Source: JAVVVD01 sp036652795 (GTDB taxonomy: Bacteria; Bacillota; Clostridia; Christensenellales; CAG-138). Taken from it: a stretch of DNA of 64,000 bases. The DNA lies in assembly GCA_036652795.1 (NCBI GenBank), contig JAVVVD010000001.1, positions 366,098 to 430,097 of the forward strand. Reading direction: 5' to 3'. Made by a program: the position numbers and the translations under genes. The notes under the pieces were generated by a model. That model was not told where the DNA came from, ran no database searches, and saw nothing but the letters and a program-made list of their open reading frames with translations. How positions within the stretch are numbered: the stretch's first letter is position 1; the number at the start of each line of letters is the position of its first letter. Below are positions 44,256 to 53,650 of the stretch, one piece after another.

Positions 44256-44795
44256 TCATATAACTGCGTTTTGTTTAAGTAGCTTCATTATAAAATATAT
44301 AGCCACAGTATATAGCGGTATCATAACACACTGATTCAAAAGGCGTGCGTATATCAGTTGCCATGGCATTCCATACAGTTCCACCATCAGCCATGTGTTT
44401 AGCAATACGCTTCCTACAAGCTGGCCGCAGGCAATGGCAAGCAATATCCGTTTGAACGTAGGCGTTTGTTTTTTCGTAAAGAACAGCCCAGGTATCAACC
44501 CGAATAGTATTCCTACGACCGTAAACCAAGGCATGTACGCACCCTTGGGCATTATCACGGCCTGCAAAAAATCCGTCATGCCGCCAACCATACCACCATA
44601 CAGCGGACCAAACATCACACCTGAAAGTATCACCGGCAGTACGCCTATGCCTATTTTAAGTGAATATGCGCCAAATGGCACGGCCGGTATGCTAAGCAGT
44701 CCGCCCAGTATAACACCTAGCGCCGTAAGCAGCGCGCATACAACTAACCGCTTTATCATCTTATGCGAAGATGTTTTGTTTATCTCCATAGGCAT
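44256..44795 (-). CDS. folT: Folate-type ECF transporter S component
   Basis: This integral membrane substrate-binding subunit of an energy-coupling-factor transporter captures a vitamin (folate in the named family) for the shared EcfAAT module. The 179-residue protein has six hydrophobic segments, with KIGIGVLPVILSGVMFGPLYGG and the LLNTWLMVELYGMP region typical of FolT. The starts at 44795 and 44789 share a GGGAG site. No ECF ATPase genes are in the window, which fits a group II system. Substrate assignment is by family resemblance. Confidence 0.85.
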   Translation of the reverse strand: MPMEINKTSSHKMIKRLVVCALLTALGVILGGLLSIPAVPFGAYSLKIGIGVLPVILSGVMFGPLYGGMVGGMTDFLQAVIMPKGAYMPWFTVVGILFGLIPGLFFTKKQTPTFKRILLAIACGQLVGSVLLNTWLMVELYGMPWQLIYARLLNQCVMIPLYTVAIYFIMKLLKQNAVI

Positions 44796-44812
44796 TTCCA
44801 CTCCCAGTCTAT

Positions 44813-46783
44813 TTACTCTCTGTTTGTAACGCTGATTGCGTATGTCGCCCGTAATACGTTGCCGCCCGTCGCCTCGTCATAATATAGCAAATATACATCG
44901 TTTGGTCTGTTCGATACCGCTATTGAGGTATATGGCAGATCTGCAATCTTGCTGTTTTCGCCAGTTGCTACATTATACGCCCAAAGCGTATATGGGAACG
45001 GATCAGTTTTTGTCTGCTCGGTGTCGCTGCCCTCCGTCGTTCCCTCTGTACTCCCGCCTGAGAGTCTGTTTTCGAAATAATACAGCTTTGTGCAGTCCCA
45101 TGACCACAGGAAGTCATATACCGCAAATGCATCGGTAATAAGCTTAGTTTCGCCCGTTGTCATATCATATAGCTCAAGTCTGTTAACCTTTTTCACCGAT
45201 GCCGTAGTATTCGGCGCTGCGGTGCTGTTCGGCGTTGGTTGTTCGCCCTGTGGCGTCGATGCAGAGTAATCCCCCGACGATGCGTTAATTGCCATGTATT
45301 TATTGTTGCTCGAGAGGGCAAATGCGCTGCCTGGCATAAAGTTTTTTCGCACGCCGCCATCCGGCTTTATCCGGTATATCATTGGTCCGTTATTCATATC
45401 TGTTTCAACAAAATATACCTCGCCGTTGCAATACGCTATACAGCCCTCATCGGCGCCTTTTTTATCCACTACACTATGGCGGTTATTCTGATCCGGCACG
45501 TTAAAATCATACTCGTGTACCTGTGTGGCAGATGCGCCACCTACCGCATAGATTGCACTGCCCATATCATCCCATGTGAAAGCGCTTACCATATCGCCTA
45601 TTCCTGTATCCGCAAGATCCACCAATAGCTCTTTCGTATCCATATCAAACACATACAGATGTGAGCTTTCAGCCACGCGGCATAGCACCGCAAGTTTTCT
45701 GCCGTCAGGAGAATACATCGCTTTTTCTATTGTTTCGAACTCATATTTTAACAGTCTGCGTGACTCACCGTTATTATCTTTTATGTATATCTGTTGATAT
45801 GCGTATGAAGCCTCGCCTATATCGCCACCAACTATGCGCTTTGAGTACAGGTATCCATCGCGATCATTGCTTACGCACAGGAATAGTCCGTCCTCGATAA
45901 ATACCGGCGGTGTCAGCTCATTATTGTTTATTCGTGCCGTATGTATATTGTACACTTCGCTAAAACGATAGCTTTCATCGTATTGTGGGAATTCATTATT
46001 TGAAAGCGTCACTATTCTCCAATCGCTCTCAACGGCATTCTCCTGCCCAGCTAGCACATTCTGCATGAAGCTCGTTGCCGTGCCTTCGCTGTCAAACGGA
46101 TTTGATATGAGCACTACATCAATCCCATTCCCGCAAAGCACGGGCTGCATATCTATCTGTCTGCTCAACACGCCGTCACAATAGTCCCTATATGCATCCG
46201 CAATCACATAAAAGCGCTTGCCCGTAAGCACGTCTTCAATGCCGTCATTTTTCTTTTCTTGCACAGTATCCGGCAGCATACGCAGCGTTATATTCAGCGT
46301 ATCTCCGCTTTCCTCCGTTTTAAAAGCCGCATTCTGCGTCAATTGCAGGTATATAAGAGTAGCGGTGCTGTCTGCATTTGTATTTTGGAAATATCCCGCT
46401 ACGCGTGATTCGTTGCCAACCTCGAAGTTGCGCACATAGTCCCAATAGGCAAGCCCCGGCAGTTCGATCACCAGCCTTGCAGGTGATGGAAGCATGTATA
46501 CTCTATATGTTGGCACAGCGGACGCTGGCGACTCGCTCTCACCTCCTGACAGACGGCTGCCCGACAGGAATTTTAGTGATACTGTAACATCATCGCCACT
46601 ATCGGAAATTTTAACGTCCGATACGTTCGGCTCCGTTATCTGGACGCCGCCTTTAAGCTCGCCATCCGTGGCAAAGCCCTCCGTAAGCTTTGCTATGTCA
46701 TCATTAGTATTCTTATTTTTGCAGCTAACTGCCAACAATACCAATATTATTGTGATGGCTGCAAGAATTATTTTCTTACGCAT
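44813..46783 (-). CDS. Lipoprotein with AMIN-like domain and beta-propeller
   Basis: The 656-residue protein begins with a lipoprotein signal peptide (LLAVS followed by Cys21). Residues about 45-175 include PARLVIELPGLAYW and SRVAGYFQN, resembling the AMIN domain that binds wall or periplasmic partners. From about 180 onward there are repeated strand blocks, some with TolB/WD40-like pattern (MYSPDGRKLAVLC, LYVFDMDTKEL, FAVYDFLWSWDC), suggesting a beta-propeller; a Ser/Thr/Pro-rich loop interrupts it near 505-525. No known family was recognised over the full length. It is divergent from the zinc-ribbon protein gene. Confidence 0.75.
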   Translation of the reverse strand: MRKKIILAAITIILVLLAVSCKNKNTNDDIAKLTEGFATDGELKGGVQITEPNVSDVKISDSGDDVTVSLKFLSGSRLSGGESESPASAVPTYRVYMLPSPARLVIELPGLAYWDYVRNFEVGNESRVAGYFQNTNADSTATLIYLQLTQNAAFKTEESGDTLNITLRMLPDTVQEKKNDGIEDVLTGKRFYVIADAYRDYCDGVLSRQIDMQPVLCGNGIDVVLISNPFDSEGTATSFMQNVLAGQENAVESDWRIVTLSNNEFPQYDESYRFSEVYNIHTARINNNELTPPVFIEDGLFLCVSNDRDGYLYSKRIVGGDIGEASYAYQQIYIKDNNGESRRLLKYEFETIEKAMYSPDGRKLAVLCRVAESSHLYVFDMDTKELLVDLADTGIGDMVSAFTWDDMGSAIYAVGGASATQVHEYDFNVPDQNNRHSVVDKKGADEGCIAYCNGEVYFVETDMNNGPMIYRIKPDGGVRKNFMPGSAFALSSNNKYMAINASSGDYSASTPQGEQPTPNSTAAPNTTASVKKVNRLELYDMTTGETKLITDAFAVYDFLWSWDCTKLYYFENRLSGGSTEGTTEGSDTEQTKTDPFPYTLWAYNVATGENSKIADLPYTSIAVSNRPNDVYLLYYDEATGGNVLRATYAISVTNRE

Positions 46784-46904
46784 ATATTAGTTTTCCCTTC
46801 AACAGGATGGATTCATTGCGGATATTATAGCATATACGACCCCAAATGCGAAAGCTTCCCGGCTAATTAATAGTTTGTTTCCAAAATAAAGCTGATAAAG
46901 GTAT

Positions 46905-46932
46905 TTGCATACATACCCTTATTTGGTATAAT
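46905..46932 (+). promoter_or_regulatory. Sigma-A promoter of the zinc-ribbon surface protein gene
   Basis: TTGCAT (46905-46910) and a perfect TATAAT (46927-46932) with a 16-base spacer lie 34 bases before the ATG at 46967; AGGAGGG follows at 46952-46958. Confidence 0.75.
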
Positions 46933-46966
46933 TAAACGATCAATCCCATGTAGGAGGGTTTTTAAT

Positions 46967-48847
46967 ATGAAATGCCCAGTTTGCGGTGCAATAAACGAAG
47001 ATTTTATGGAATACTGCGAGAACTGCGCCGCTCCACTGTCCCAATCTGGAAGTAATTCCAGACCCACGCGCGTCGGCGGCGCTACCGGTACCAGAACGTC
47101 CTGGGGCTTTGCCAAATCCCCGCAATGGCCTCAGCCCGAGTTTGATGCTGACACTATAAGCGAAAATGATATCCCGGGGGAGTTCGTCAGCCGCTTTGAT
47201 CACGATACCTCCAACTCCAATGTAGGCGCCAGTGAGCCTGTCAGCGAAAAGCCGTATATTCCACATACTCAAGCCGATGTTTCACACACAGCACCACGCA
47301 GATCTGTGCGTCACGACGAAAATGCCGACTATGACAACGAGACGCCACAGGTAAACTATGCGGAACCGGTAGATAAAGACACCTTCTACCACTACGATGA
47401 AAAACAAAAAACAAGGCCGCAACGTCAAGGTCAGGGGCATAACAGACCCGCAGTGCGTTCCGCTGGCAGATCATCCCGCGGAATGAATCAAAAAACGCTG
47501 TTGTTTTATGCTGCCGCCGGTGCCCTGATCGTTATTATTATAGTGCTAGCGATCATATTCCTTACAAAAGGCAATTCAGCAGATCAGGTTCCACCCGCCG
47601 ACAACACCACTGTAAGCGATGTCAAGCAGCCCAGTGCGTTCAGCATGTTCTTTGACAGTCTATTTGGCAAGAGCCCGCTCACAAAGCCCGCTACAATCGT
47701 CAAAGATGTCACCAATACAGGCGAACCTGCGTACACCGTAACGGTTTATGCCAAGCGAAACTGCACTGTGCGCTTTACTGCCGGTACATTTGTAAGCGAC
47801 AATCTTGTTGATGACGGCTCTGTAGGTCTCCGTATTCCGGAGCGCGTTTGGATACCAGGCGAACCGGTTGACGGCGAAGTGCTTGAGATTACCCCGGATG
47901 TTGTTGTTATCGACAAGGATGGCAATGAAACTCAAGTGCAATTTGGTGAAAAGATATCTATAACATTGCCCACCATTGGACTCAATGTTACAGCCCCCGC
48001 TGAAGATTCTTTCTCTGTAAATGCTGCTGCTGTAGCCATATCCGGCGTGGTTGACGACAACACCGCCGAGGTCTATGCAGGAGACACGCCGCTTTCCGTG
48101 GATGCTAACGGCAACTTTACAGGCACCTATACTCTGCCAGGCGTAGGCACGCAGACATTAAATATCGAAGCACGCAAGAATGGCTATGCTATCGCACGCA
48201 AGACGTTTACCATTGAATATGCCACCGATGTAGCAGGCACAGGCGCTGGAACAGGCACAGGAGCATCCGGAACAGGTGTTACCGGTACACCCGCATTCAA
48301 CTTTGCAGCCGATCAGACCAGGCGCGTTACCGAGGCTTCGCTTACTGTAAAGGGTACCATTGAAGCCGGTGCTACATTAACCGTCAGCGGTGCGGAACTT
48401 AATGGCGCTGTTAGCATTGACAGTGCCGCAGGCACTTTCCAATTCACCGTTAATATGCCTGACGTCAAGCTCTATACCGTTGAAGTTGCGTCTACAAAAG
48501 GAGGCGCAACCGGCACACGTACAATATATCTTGAGCGCAGCCATGCCGATAAAACAAAATATATGGAAGATGCGCATGCCTTGGATTATCAATATCTTAA
48601 GGATTCGCCCCATCATAAACAGAGCTACGCCATAGTCGGCAAGGTTGCAGAAGTCGTCCAGTCCTCCCCCTACCAGCTTGTAAGGCTTACAACCGACAAG
48701 GGCGACATTATGTTTGCATATTATAGCGGTATCACTACCATAGATCCAAGCGATGGCATGACGTATACGGTCTATGCCGATCCGTATGGACGATATGAAG
48801 AAACCGGTGTTCCGCTTGTATATGCGTGGTACATCAAAAAGAGCTGA
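46967..48847 (+). CDS. Zinc-ribbon protein with single membrane segment and extracellular beta domains
   Basis: The 626-residue protein starts with a CPVC...CENC zinc ribbon (residues 3-20). A disordered, polar cytoplasmic stretch follows to about 170, then a membrane segment (LLFYAAAGALIVIIIVLAII) near 178-200. The outside part, residues 230-626, is beta-rich with at least two Ig/Big-like repeats (GLNVTAPAEDSFSVNAAAV and ASLTVKGTIEAGATLTV) separated by a Gly/Thr-rich linker. The layout resembles clostridial zinc-ribbon membrane sensors of unknown function. It has its own promoter. Confidence 0.82.
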   Translation: MKCPVCGAINEDFMEYCENCAAPLSQSGSNSRPTRVGGATGTRTSWGFAKSPQWPQPEFDADTISENDIPGEFVSRFDHDTSNSNVGASEPVSEKPYIPHTQADVSHTAPRRSVRHDENADYDNETPQVNYAEPVDKDTFYHYDEKQKTRPQRQGQGHNRPAVRSAGRSSRGMNQKTLLFYAAAGALIVIIIVLAIIFLTKGNSADQVPPADNTTVSDVKQPSAFSMFFDSLFGKSPLTKPATIVKDVTNTGEPAYTVTVYAKRNCTVRFTAGTFVSDNLVDDGSVGLRIPERVWIPGEPVDGEVLEITPDVVVIDKDGNETQVQFGEKISITLPTIGLNVTAPAEDSFSVNAAAVAISGVVDDNTAEVYAGDTPLSVDANGNFTGTYTLPGVGTQTLNIEARKNGYAIARKTFTIEYATDVAGTGAGTGTGASGTGVTGTPAFNFAADQTRRVTEASLTVKGTIEAGATLTVSGAELNGAVSIDSAAGTFQFTVNMPDVKLYTVEVASTKGGATGTRTIYLERSHADKTKYMEDAHALDYQYLKDSPHHKQSYAIVGKVAEVVQSSPYQLVRLTTDKGDIMFAYYSGITTIDPSDGMTYTVYADPYGRYEETGVPLVYAWYIKKS

Positions 48848-48876
48848 TAGCGGCTCTTGCAACAAGTCATAATATG

Positions 48877-48903
48877 TTACGGGCGGGTATTCCCCGCCCG
48901 TAA
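48877..48903 (+). terminator. GC-rich hairpin after the zinc-ribbon gene
   Basis: An 11-base perfect stem TTACGGGCGGG/CCCGCCCGTAA with a 5-base loop. Only ATTT follows on the plus strand, so it may be a partial terminator or a 3'-end stabiliser between this gene and the 90-residue hypothetical. Confidence 0.6.
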
Positions 48904-48919
48904 ATTTAAAGAGGTAACA

Positions 48920-49192
48920 ATGAAAGTCTGGGGTATATTGCGCACCGACAACAAAATAGTAAAAGACGAAGTGTTTGACTTTGAATACAAGCATGTCTCT
49001 GATATTCCTGACATCAATGCCATACTTAAGCGTATTTGCTATGCTATGGACCTTTCCTGCCCTATACTTTTAAAGAGCCACATACGTGATCTGGAACACT
49101 TTAATAGGGTCGTATTTGTTGCTGATGATTTTATCGAATCGATATGGTTTGACAAATTTGAAATCGAAATACTGCGCGAAAAGAAAAGTTAA
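48920..49192 (+). CDS. Small soluble hypothetical protein
   Basis: The 90-residue protein begins MKVWGILRTDNKIVKDEVF and has alternating strands and helices, with no signal peptide or membrane segment. The ATG at 48920 lies 4 bases after GAGGT; an upstream in-frame ATG at 48857 would begin within the hairpin. I do not recognise the family with confidence. It is acidic-basic balanced and follows the zinc-ribbon gene on the same strand. Confidence 0.7.
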   Translation: MKVWGILRTDNKIVKDEVFDFEYKHVSDIPDINAILKRICYAMDLSCPILLKSHIRDLEHFNRVVFVADDFIESIWFDKFEIEILREKKS

Positions 49193-49269
49193 ATTTACCA
49201 TCTGTTTGTAGGAATCTTTTTACATCTTTTTACACACATTAATCCCATCATTTAAAAGGAGTGGGATTA

Positions 49270-49476
49270 ATGGACACACTGGCACTTATATTGGTCATAA
49301 TCGGTGCATTGAATTGGGGACTTATCGGGCTGTTTCAGTTTGATCTGGTTGCAAGCGTTTTCGGCGGCATGAGCACCGTGCTCGCACGTGTAATCTATAC
49401 TATCGTTGGGTTAGCAGGGATTTGGGGCATATCCATCCTCTTTCGCCGCGATGGAAGAAAACACACTGATACCTAA
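49270..49476 (+). CDS. DUF378 small membrane protein
   Basis: The 68-residue protein has two membrane helices and the DUF378 pattern LALILVIIGALNWGLIGLFQFDLV with IYTIVGLAGIWGI; the segment is split here by a Gly-rich loop. Family function is unknown. An AGGAG site lies before the ATG at 49270. Confidence 0.88.
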   Translation: MDTLALILVIIGALNWGLIGLFQFDLVASVFGGMSTVLARVIYTIVGLAGIWGISILFRRDGRKHTDT

Positions 49477-49515
49477 TACTTCATCAACGCCAGGCACTTC
49501 GTCATAACAATTTAT

Positions 49516-49564
49516 GCAGTGCATTACATAAAGAATCCTAAACGGGCTTTATATAATGCACTGC
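49516..49564. terminator. Long hairpin between convergent genes
   Basis: An 18-base stem (49516-49533 with 49547-49564, one mismatch/G-T pair) with a 13-base loop lies between the convergent DUF378 gene (plus) and the CtpB-like gene (minus). The sequence beyond is T-rich but has no strict T-run on either side; it probably ends both transcripts. Confidence 0.6.
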
Positions 49565-49573
49565 ATTTGTTTA

Positions 49574-50818
49574 TCAAGAGCGCTGCCGCTCGGCAGCCCG
49601 TTCCCTTACCTCATCCAGCGCAGCCCAAAGCTGCTTATCCTCAGTCTGTTTTATTTGGGTTATCGCCATATCCCTTATCTCCTCTGGCAATTCCACCCGA
49701 ATATCCGGCTCAACGCCAACACCGTTTATGTTGTTGCCATTGGGCGTATAGTATGCGTCTGTAGTAAGCTTTAGCCATGCGCCATTTGTATCAAGTCTCA
49801 TTGTTGTCTGCACCACGCCCTTACCGTATGTTGTGATGCCAACTATCGCCCCAGCTCCGTTATCTTTTACCGCACTTGCTAATATTTCGCTTGCAGAGGC
49901 TGAATTTTCGTTAACTATCACAGCCAAAGGTATATCCAGTGCTTTACCACTGGATTTGTATTCATGTTCATTGCGGCCATTTGTGCCCTTTACATTCACT
50001 ATAACGCATTCGCCAAGCAATGTATCCGCTATATCAACAACGTCATCCAGCGCACCTCCAGGGTTATTGCGCAGGTCAATTACAAGTGATTTCATGCCGC
50101 GCTCAGTGAGATCCCTAAATGCCTCGTCAAATTCCTCCACACAGTTACCCGTGAACATGTCTATACGGATATAGCCCGTATATTCATTAAACAAAAAAGA
50201 GTGTACACGCTTTATGTTTATCGTGGCGTTTGCTACACTCATCATCTTCTCTATCCCGTCCCGTGTCACCTTTATTTCAACGCTGTCTCCTATTTCACGA
50301 TCGATCACTGCCGTAAGTTCTTCAAGCTGCATCCCCGAAACAGACGCACCATCCACCGCTACTATTATATCCCCGGGTTTCATTCCGGAAATTTCCGCCG
50401 GAGTGCCCTCATATACGTCTAATACCGGCGCACCATCCGCACCTGGTTGGCCGACCAATATGCCAATTCCGCTGTATTCTCCGTTTATTTTACTCAAATA
50501 TTCTTCATATTCCTCAGCCGTATAGTACTGGGCATAATTATCCCCAAGCGCTTTGAGCATACCGTTTGCCGCGCCTTCAACAAGCACCCCGCGATCCACC
50601 TCGCCAGTAAGCGATTCCGTTGTTATTTTATCTATTATCTCATTTAGTACTCGCAATTCACCCAGCTTGTTATACTCATCCGCTGATAGTACCACGGTGT
50701 TTTTTTTGGCATTATTCGTCAGCGTAACCGTTAGCATCACCGCAATCGAAGCACTTATCAGTGCGGTTGCAGCAAAATATAATATTGTCCTTGTTTTTGA
50801 CCTCATACGCGCTACCAT
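49574..50818 (-). CDS. S41-family C-terminal processing peptidase (CtpB-like)
   Basis: This is a membrane-anchored serine protease with a PDZ domain. Residues about 10-30 form the anchor, then a helical domain, PDZ near 100-185 (GMKPGDIIVAVDG), and the peptidase core with the catalytic Ser in VNENSASASEILA and Lys in TTYGKGVVQT. In Bacillus CtpB cleaves SpoIVFA during sporulation, alongside SpoIVB; a similar job is possible here but not proven. The ATG at 50818 follows AAAGGA; 414 residues. Confidence 0.93.
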   Translation of the reverse strand: MVARMRSKTRTILYFAATALISASIAVMLTVTLTNNAKKNTVVLSADEYNKLGELRVLNEIIDKITTESLTGEVDRGVLVEGAANGMLKALGDNYAQYYTAEEYEEYLSKINGEYSGIGILVGQPGADGAPVLDVYEGTPAEISGMKPGDIIVAVDGASVSGMQLEELTAVIDREIGDSVEIKVTRDGIEKMMSVANATINIKRVHSFLFNEYTGYIRIDMFTGNCVEEFDEAFRDLTERGMKSLVIDLRNNPGGALDDVVDIADTLLGECVIVNVKGTNGRNEHEYKSSGKALDIPLAVIVNENSASASEILASAVKDNGAGAIVGITTYGKGVVQTTMRLDTNGAWLKLTTDAYYTPNGNNINGVGVEPDIRVELPEEIRDMAITQIKQTEDKQLWAALDEVRERAAERQRS

Positions 50819-51003
50819 TGTCCTTTCCATTTACATTTGCTAATTTAACCGGTATTATAGATGATTTTATAGCCGAATACACCGGCAATAGTATGCTTTT
50901 TTTAATACATATACACATAGGATATCAGAGCATATCTATGTATATTATGCTTATTTTACCAATTTTAAACCATGCCGTCAAATTAAGAGATTGTATATAA
51001 AGC

Positions 51004-51040
51004 AAACAACCTGCGTACAGTAAACTGATGCAGGTTGTTT
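51004..51040 (-). terminator. Terminator after the P-loop protein gene
   Basis: An 11-base perfect stem AAACAACCTGC/GCAGGTTGTTT with a 15-base loop is followed on the minus strand by TTGTTTGCTTTATA-type T-rich sequence, 21 bases past the stop at 51062. Confidence 0.75.
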
Positions 51041-51061
51041 ATGATAATTATTGAAGCACTA

Positions 51062-51472
51062 TTATACCAGATAAGGTTTAATAAAGTCGGGAGGCGTCGT
51101 ACCGCTGCCGCTTATGCTTATAACAATCTTTGTATCGCTACGCACCGCAAACTCATCAAGCTCCTTGAAAAGGCCCTCAAGGGTATCCACCGGGTGATGC
51201 ACGATCTTTGCAAAGCCATCGATAAATATGTACTCAAGATCAAAGTCCTGTGCCGATATTCCGGCAAGAAATCCATAGAACATCTTCGGGCCATCGATAT
51301 GATACTCCGATGCGTCGATAAACCTGATCGCATTCTTCAGGTCGAACATATACTGATTGTCATCGTCGATAAAAACTATGCTGCCCTTTGCCGCCTTCAG
51401 AGATTCATTGGCCATGTCTATGATGCGTTTTGTTTTTCCCGCACCCTTCTCACCGAAGATCACACGTATCAA
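51062..51472 (-). CDS. Small P-loop NTPase-like protein of unknown role
   Basis: The 136-residue protein carries a clear Walker A motif, FGEKGAGKTKRII, at residues 6-18, a Walker B-like IFIDGF near 83-88, and a C-terminal segment KIVISISGSG. This is the bare core of a P-loop NTPase; no sensor or partner domain is seen. The start is TTG at 51472, 6 bases after GGAGGGG. It stands alone between a terminator and a divergent gene, so context does not help. Similar short proteins are often left as hypothetical ATP-binding proteins. Confidence 0.78.
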   Translation of the reverse strand: MIRVIFGEKGAGKTKRIIDMANESLKAAKGSIVFIDDDNQYMFDLKNAIRFIDASEYHIDGPKMFYGFLAGISAQDFDLEYIFIDGFAKIVHHPVDTLEGLFKELDEFAVRSDTKIVISISGSGTTPPDFIKPYLV

Positions 51473-51631
51473 ATTAAACCCCTCCCTTATTTCTTATTAT
51501 CTCTATTATACCCTCAATCCTACGCAAGGAGCAATGATTATTTGATATCTGTCGGATGAAAAAATGAGTTTACCATATGTGTGCATTGAGTTATAATCAA
51601 CGGATGCTCTATAGAAAGGTGCATAACCAAT

Positions 51632-52405
51632 ATGAAACGTGTACTCGGCTGCATACGCCGTGCAGATGAACGCTACCACATGATACGCCCCGGCGACAAA
51701 ATCTGCATTGGTGTATCCGGTGGCAAGGATAGCCTACTGCTTATGCAAGCGCTGAAGCTTTATCAGCGGTTTTCGCGTGTCCCTTTTGAGGTGTGCGGCG
51801 TTATGCTGGATCTTGGGCTAACCAATGAAGACTATTCCAAGGTTATAGAATATGCCGCACTGATAGATGTTCCGTTTGACATAATAAAGACCGACATAGG
51901 TGATGTGGTGTTCAATATCCGCAAGGAACGCAATCCATGCGCGCTATGCTCCAAGCTTAGGCGCGGTGCGCTAAACAATGCGGCCGTGCAGCGCGGCTGC
52001 AATCTTGTTGCGCTTGGCCATAACCGCGATGATGTTATCGAAACCTTTTTCCTTAGCCTACTGTATGAAAGCCGCCTCAACACATTTGGCCCTGTAACGT
52101 ATTTGGGGCGCAAGGATGTTACTATAATTCGCCCACTGGTTTTTTTATCGGAAAAATATTCTCTCTCCGTCGCAAAGCATCTGCAACTTCCCATATGCAA
52201 GCCAAACTGCCCTGTTGCCGGCAAGACCAAGCGCGAGGATATGAAGGATATAATAAAATATCTAGGCAAATTCGTTCTCAATCCAGAGGAGCGCATAATA
52301 AATGCAATCGCCGACACCCATAAATACGGCATGTGGGACAGGCTTCGCCTTCCTGCGCGCGAACTTGACGATAAAGGAATAAGCGGTGATACGAATGACA
52401 TATAA
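51632..52405 (+). CDS. TtcA-like tRNA 2-thiocytidine synthetase family protein
   Basis: The 257-residue protein is a PP-loop ATPase with SGGKDSLLLMQAL and the CxxC in NPCALCSKLRRGALNNAA that holds the iron-sulfur cluster in TtcA, plus LGHNRDDVIETFFLSL. A further Cys in KPNCPVAGKTKR completes the pattern. TtcA thiolates C32 of some tRNAs; clostridial paralogues may have other targets. The last codons overlap the next gene. Confidence 0.9.
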   Translation: MKRVLGCIRRADERYHMIRPGDKICIGVSGGKDSLLLMQALKLYQRFSRVPFEVCGVMLDLGLTNEDYSKVIEYAALIDVPFDIIKTDIGDVVFNIRKERNPCALCSKLRRGALNNAAVQRGCNLVALGHNRDDVIETFFLSLLYESRLNTFGPVTYLGRKDVTIIRPLVFLSEKYSLSVAKHLQLPICKPNCPVAGKTKREDMKDIIKYLGKFVLNPEERIINAIADTHKYGMWDRLRLPARELDDKGISGDTNDI

Positions 52406-52694
52406 TATCTGGCTTATTATAATCTGTTATATCATGTTTGCGAGCCTGATACTATTTATCGTTATGGGCTGTGATAAGTCTGCCGCCAAGGCCGGAAAGC
52501 GCCGCGTGCCTGAGCGCATACTGTTCATGCTCGCTGCACTGGGCGGCGCTTTGGGTGGTATACTTGGGATGGGTATGTTCCACCATAAAACCAAAAAATG
52601 CGCCTTTGTAATTGGAATGCCGCTGCTTTTGGTATTAAATGCCGCCGTTGTGCTTGGCGCGGCGTATCTTATTGAATATTTTAATATGTTCTAG
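52395..52694 (+). CDS. DUF1294 membrane protein
   Basis: The 99-residue protein has three hydrophobic segments and the family signature DKSAAKAGKRRVPERILF followed by LGGALGGILGMGMFHHKTKK. Function is unknown. The ATG at 52395 overlaps the end of the TtcA-like gene by 11 bases, so translation is probably coupled; a GTG at 52386 is also possible. Confidence 0.88.
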   Translation: MTYNIWLIIICYIMFASLILFIVMGCDKSAAKAGKRRVPERILFMLAALGGALGGILGMGMFHHKTKKCAFVIGMPLLLVLNAAVVLGAAYLIEYFNMF

Positions 52695-52735
52695 CCGCGG
52701 CAAACCAGTATTATTTTTTACTGTTCCGCTCGATA

Positions 52736-53650
52736 TTATGATTTTGCTTTAACTCCAAGACGCCCCCAGAATCTGAATGTCAACGGCCATAGCGCACCAC
52801 CTATGAGCGTTATCAGCATATATCTAACACCGTCAGCTATGCTGCTGCCAGCGAACAGCGCGTTAAGCGGCGCTTTGAGCAATGTTTTCGCCGTCACTAT
52901 AAGTGCTAGCCCAATAACAAATTTCAGCGTCTGAGCCCACCACACCGCCTTTGTATCGTACCTGAGCCATCGTTCGTCAACAAGCCACGCTATATATAGT
53001 CCAACCATTGTTCCCATAAGCACATACGCATTCTTTACGCCATCCGCATCAAATTCCGCTACGTTGGCAGCCGTCTTTGGCGCAAGCAACACATACATCA
53101 GCACTGCCAGCGTAATACCCACGCCATACAAGCATATTCTGCTATTATCACCATATTTTTTAAACACGAATGCAATCGCTATTACTGTAAGCACACCGGT
53201 GAGCAGCGAAACAAGCACATCCGCTGGAGTATGTACGCCAAGATACATGCGTGAAAATGCCGTAAGCAGTACCAATAGTATGCACATTGCGCTAACCCAC
53301 CATCTTTTCAGCCATATTGCTATGCCGCCAAATACTGACGCCGCGCCCTGCGTATGCCCACTTGGGAATGAATAGCCTGTGGCTGCCTCACGCGCAGACT
53401 CGACAATAGTAAGATTTTTATCCAGCACCCAAGGTCTGGGTATAAGAAAGATAGCTTTTAGAAATTGATTAATAGCACTGCCCACCATGCCTATAAAAAA
53501 CAAGCGATAACCCCATTTTTTATTTATGCACCATAGCACCAGCATTACTACCACCATAAATACCAGTTGATCGCCCAGATATGTAACCACAGAAAACACC
53601 TTATCCCAAAAAGGTGTGCGTATGGATTCCAACATTTTCAATAATTCCAT
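52736..53650 (-). CDS. PAP2-family membrane phosphatase
   Basis: The 304-residue protein is a polytopic type-2 phosphatidic acid phosphatase with the three catalytic motifs: KAIFLIPRPWV (motif 1), PSGHTQGAAS (motif 2) and SRMYLGVHTPADVL (motif 3). Such enzymes dephosphorylate lipid phosphates such as undecaprenyl diphosphate or phosphatidate on the outer face. The C-terminal 120 residues add further membrane helices of unknown use. GGAGTGATGAA precedes the ATG. Confidence 0.93.
   Translation of the reverse strand: MELLKMLESIRTPFWDKVFSVVTYLGDQLVFMVVVMLVLWCINKKWGYRLFFIGMVGSAINQFLKAIFLIPRPWVLDKNLTIVESAREAATGYSFPSGHTQGAASVFGGIAIWLKRWWVSAMCILLVLLTAFSRMYLGVHTPADVLVSLLTGVLTVIAIAFVFKKYGDNSRICLYGVGITLAVLMYVLLAPKTAANVAEFDADGVKNAYVLMGTMVGLYIAWLVDERWLRYDTKAVWWAQTLKFVIGLALIVTAKTLLKAPLNALFAGSSIADGVRYMLITLIGGALWPLTFRFWGRLGVKAKS

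Noticed and set aside
45239..45628. Plus-strand frame inside the propeller lipoprotein gene
   Set aside because: The minus-strand frame has signal peptide, lipobox and a promoter-sized upstream gap; the plus frame has none of these.
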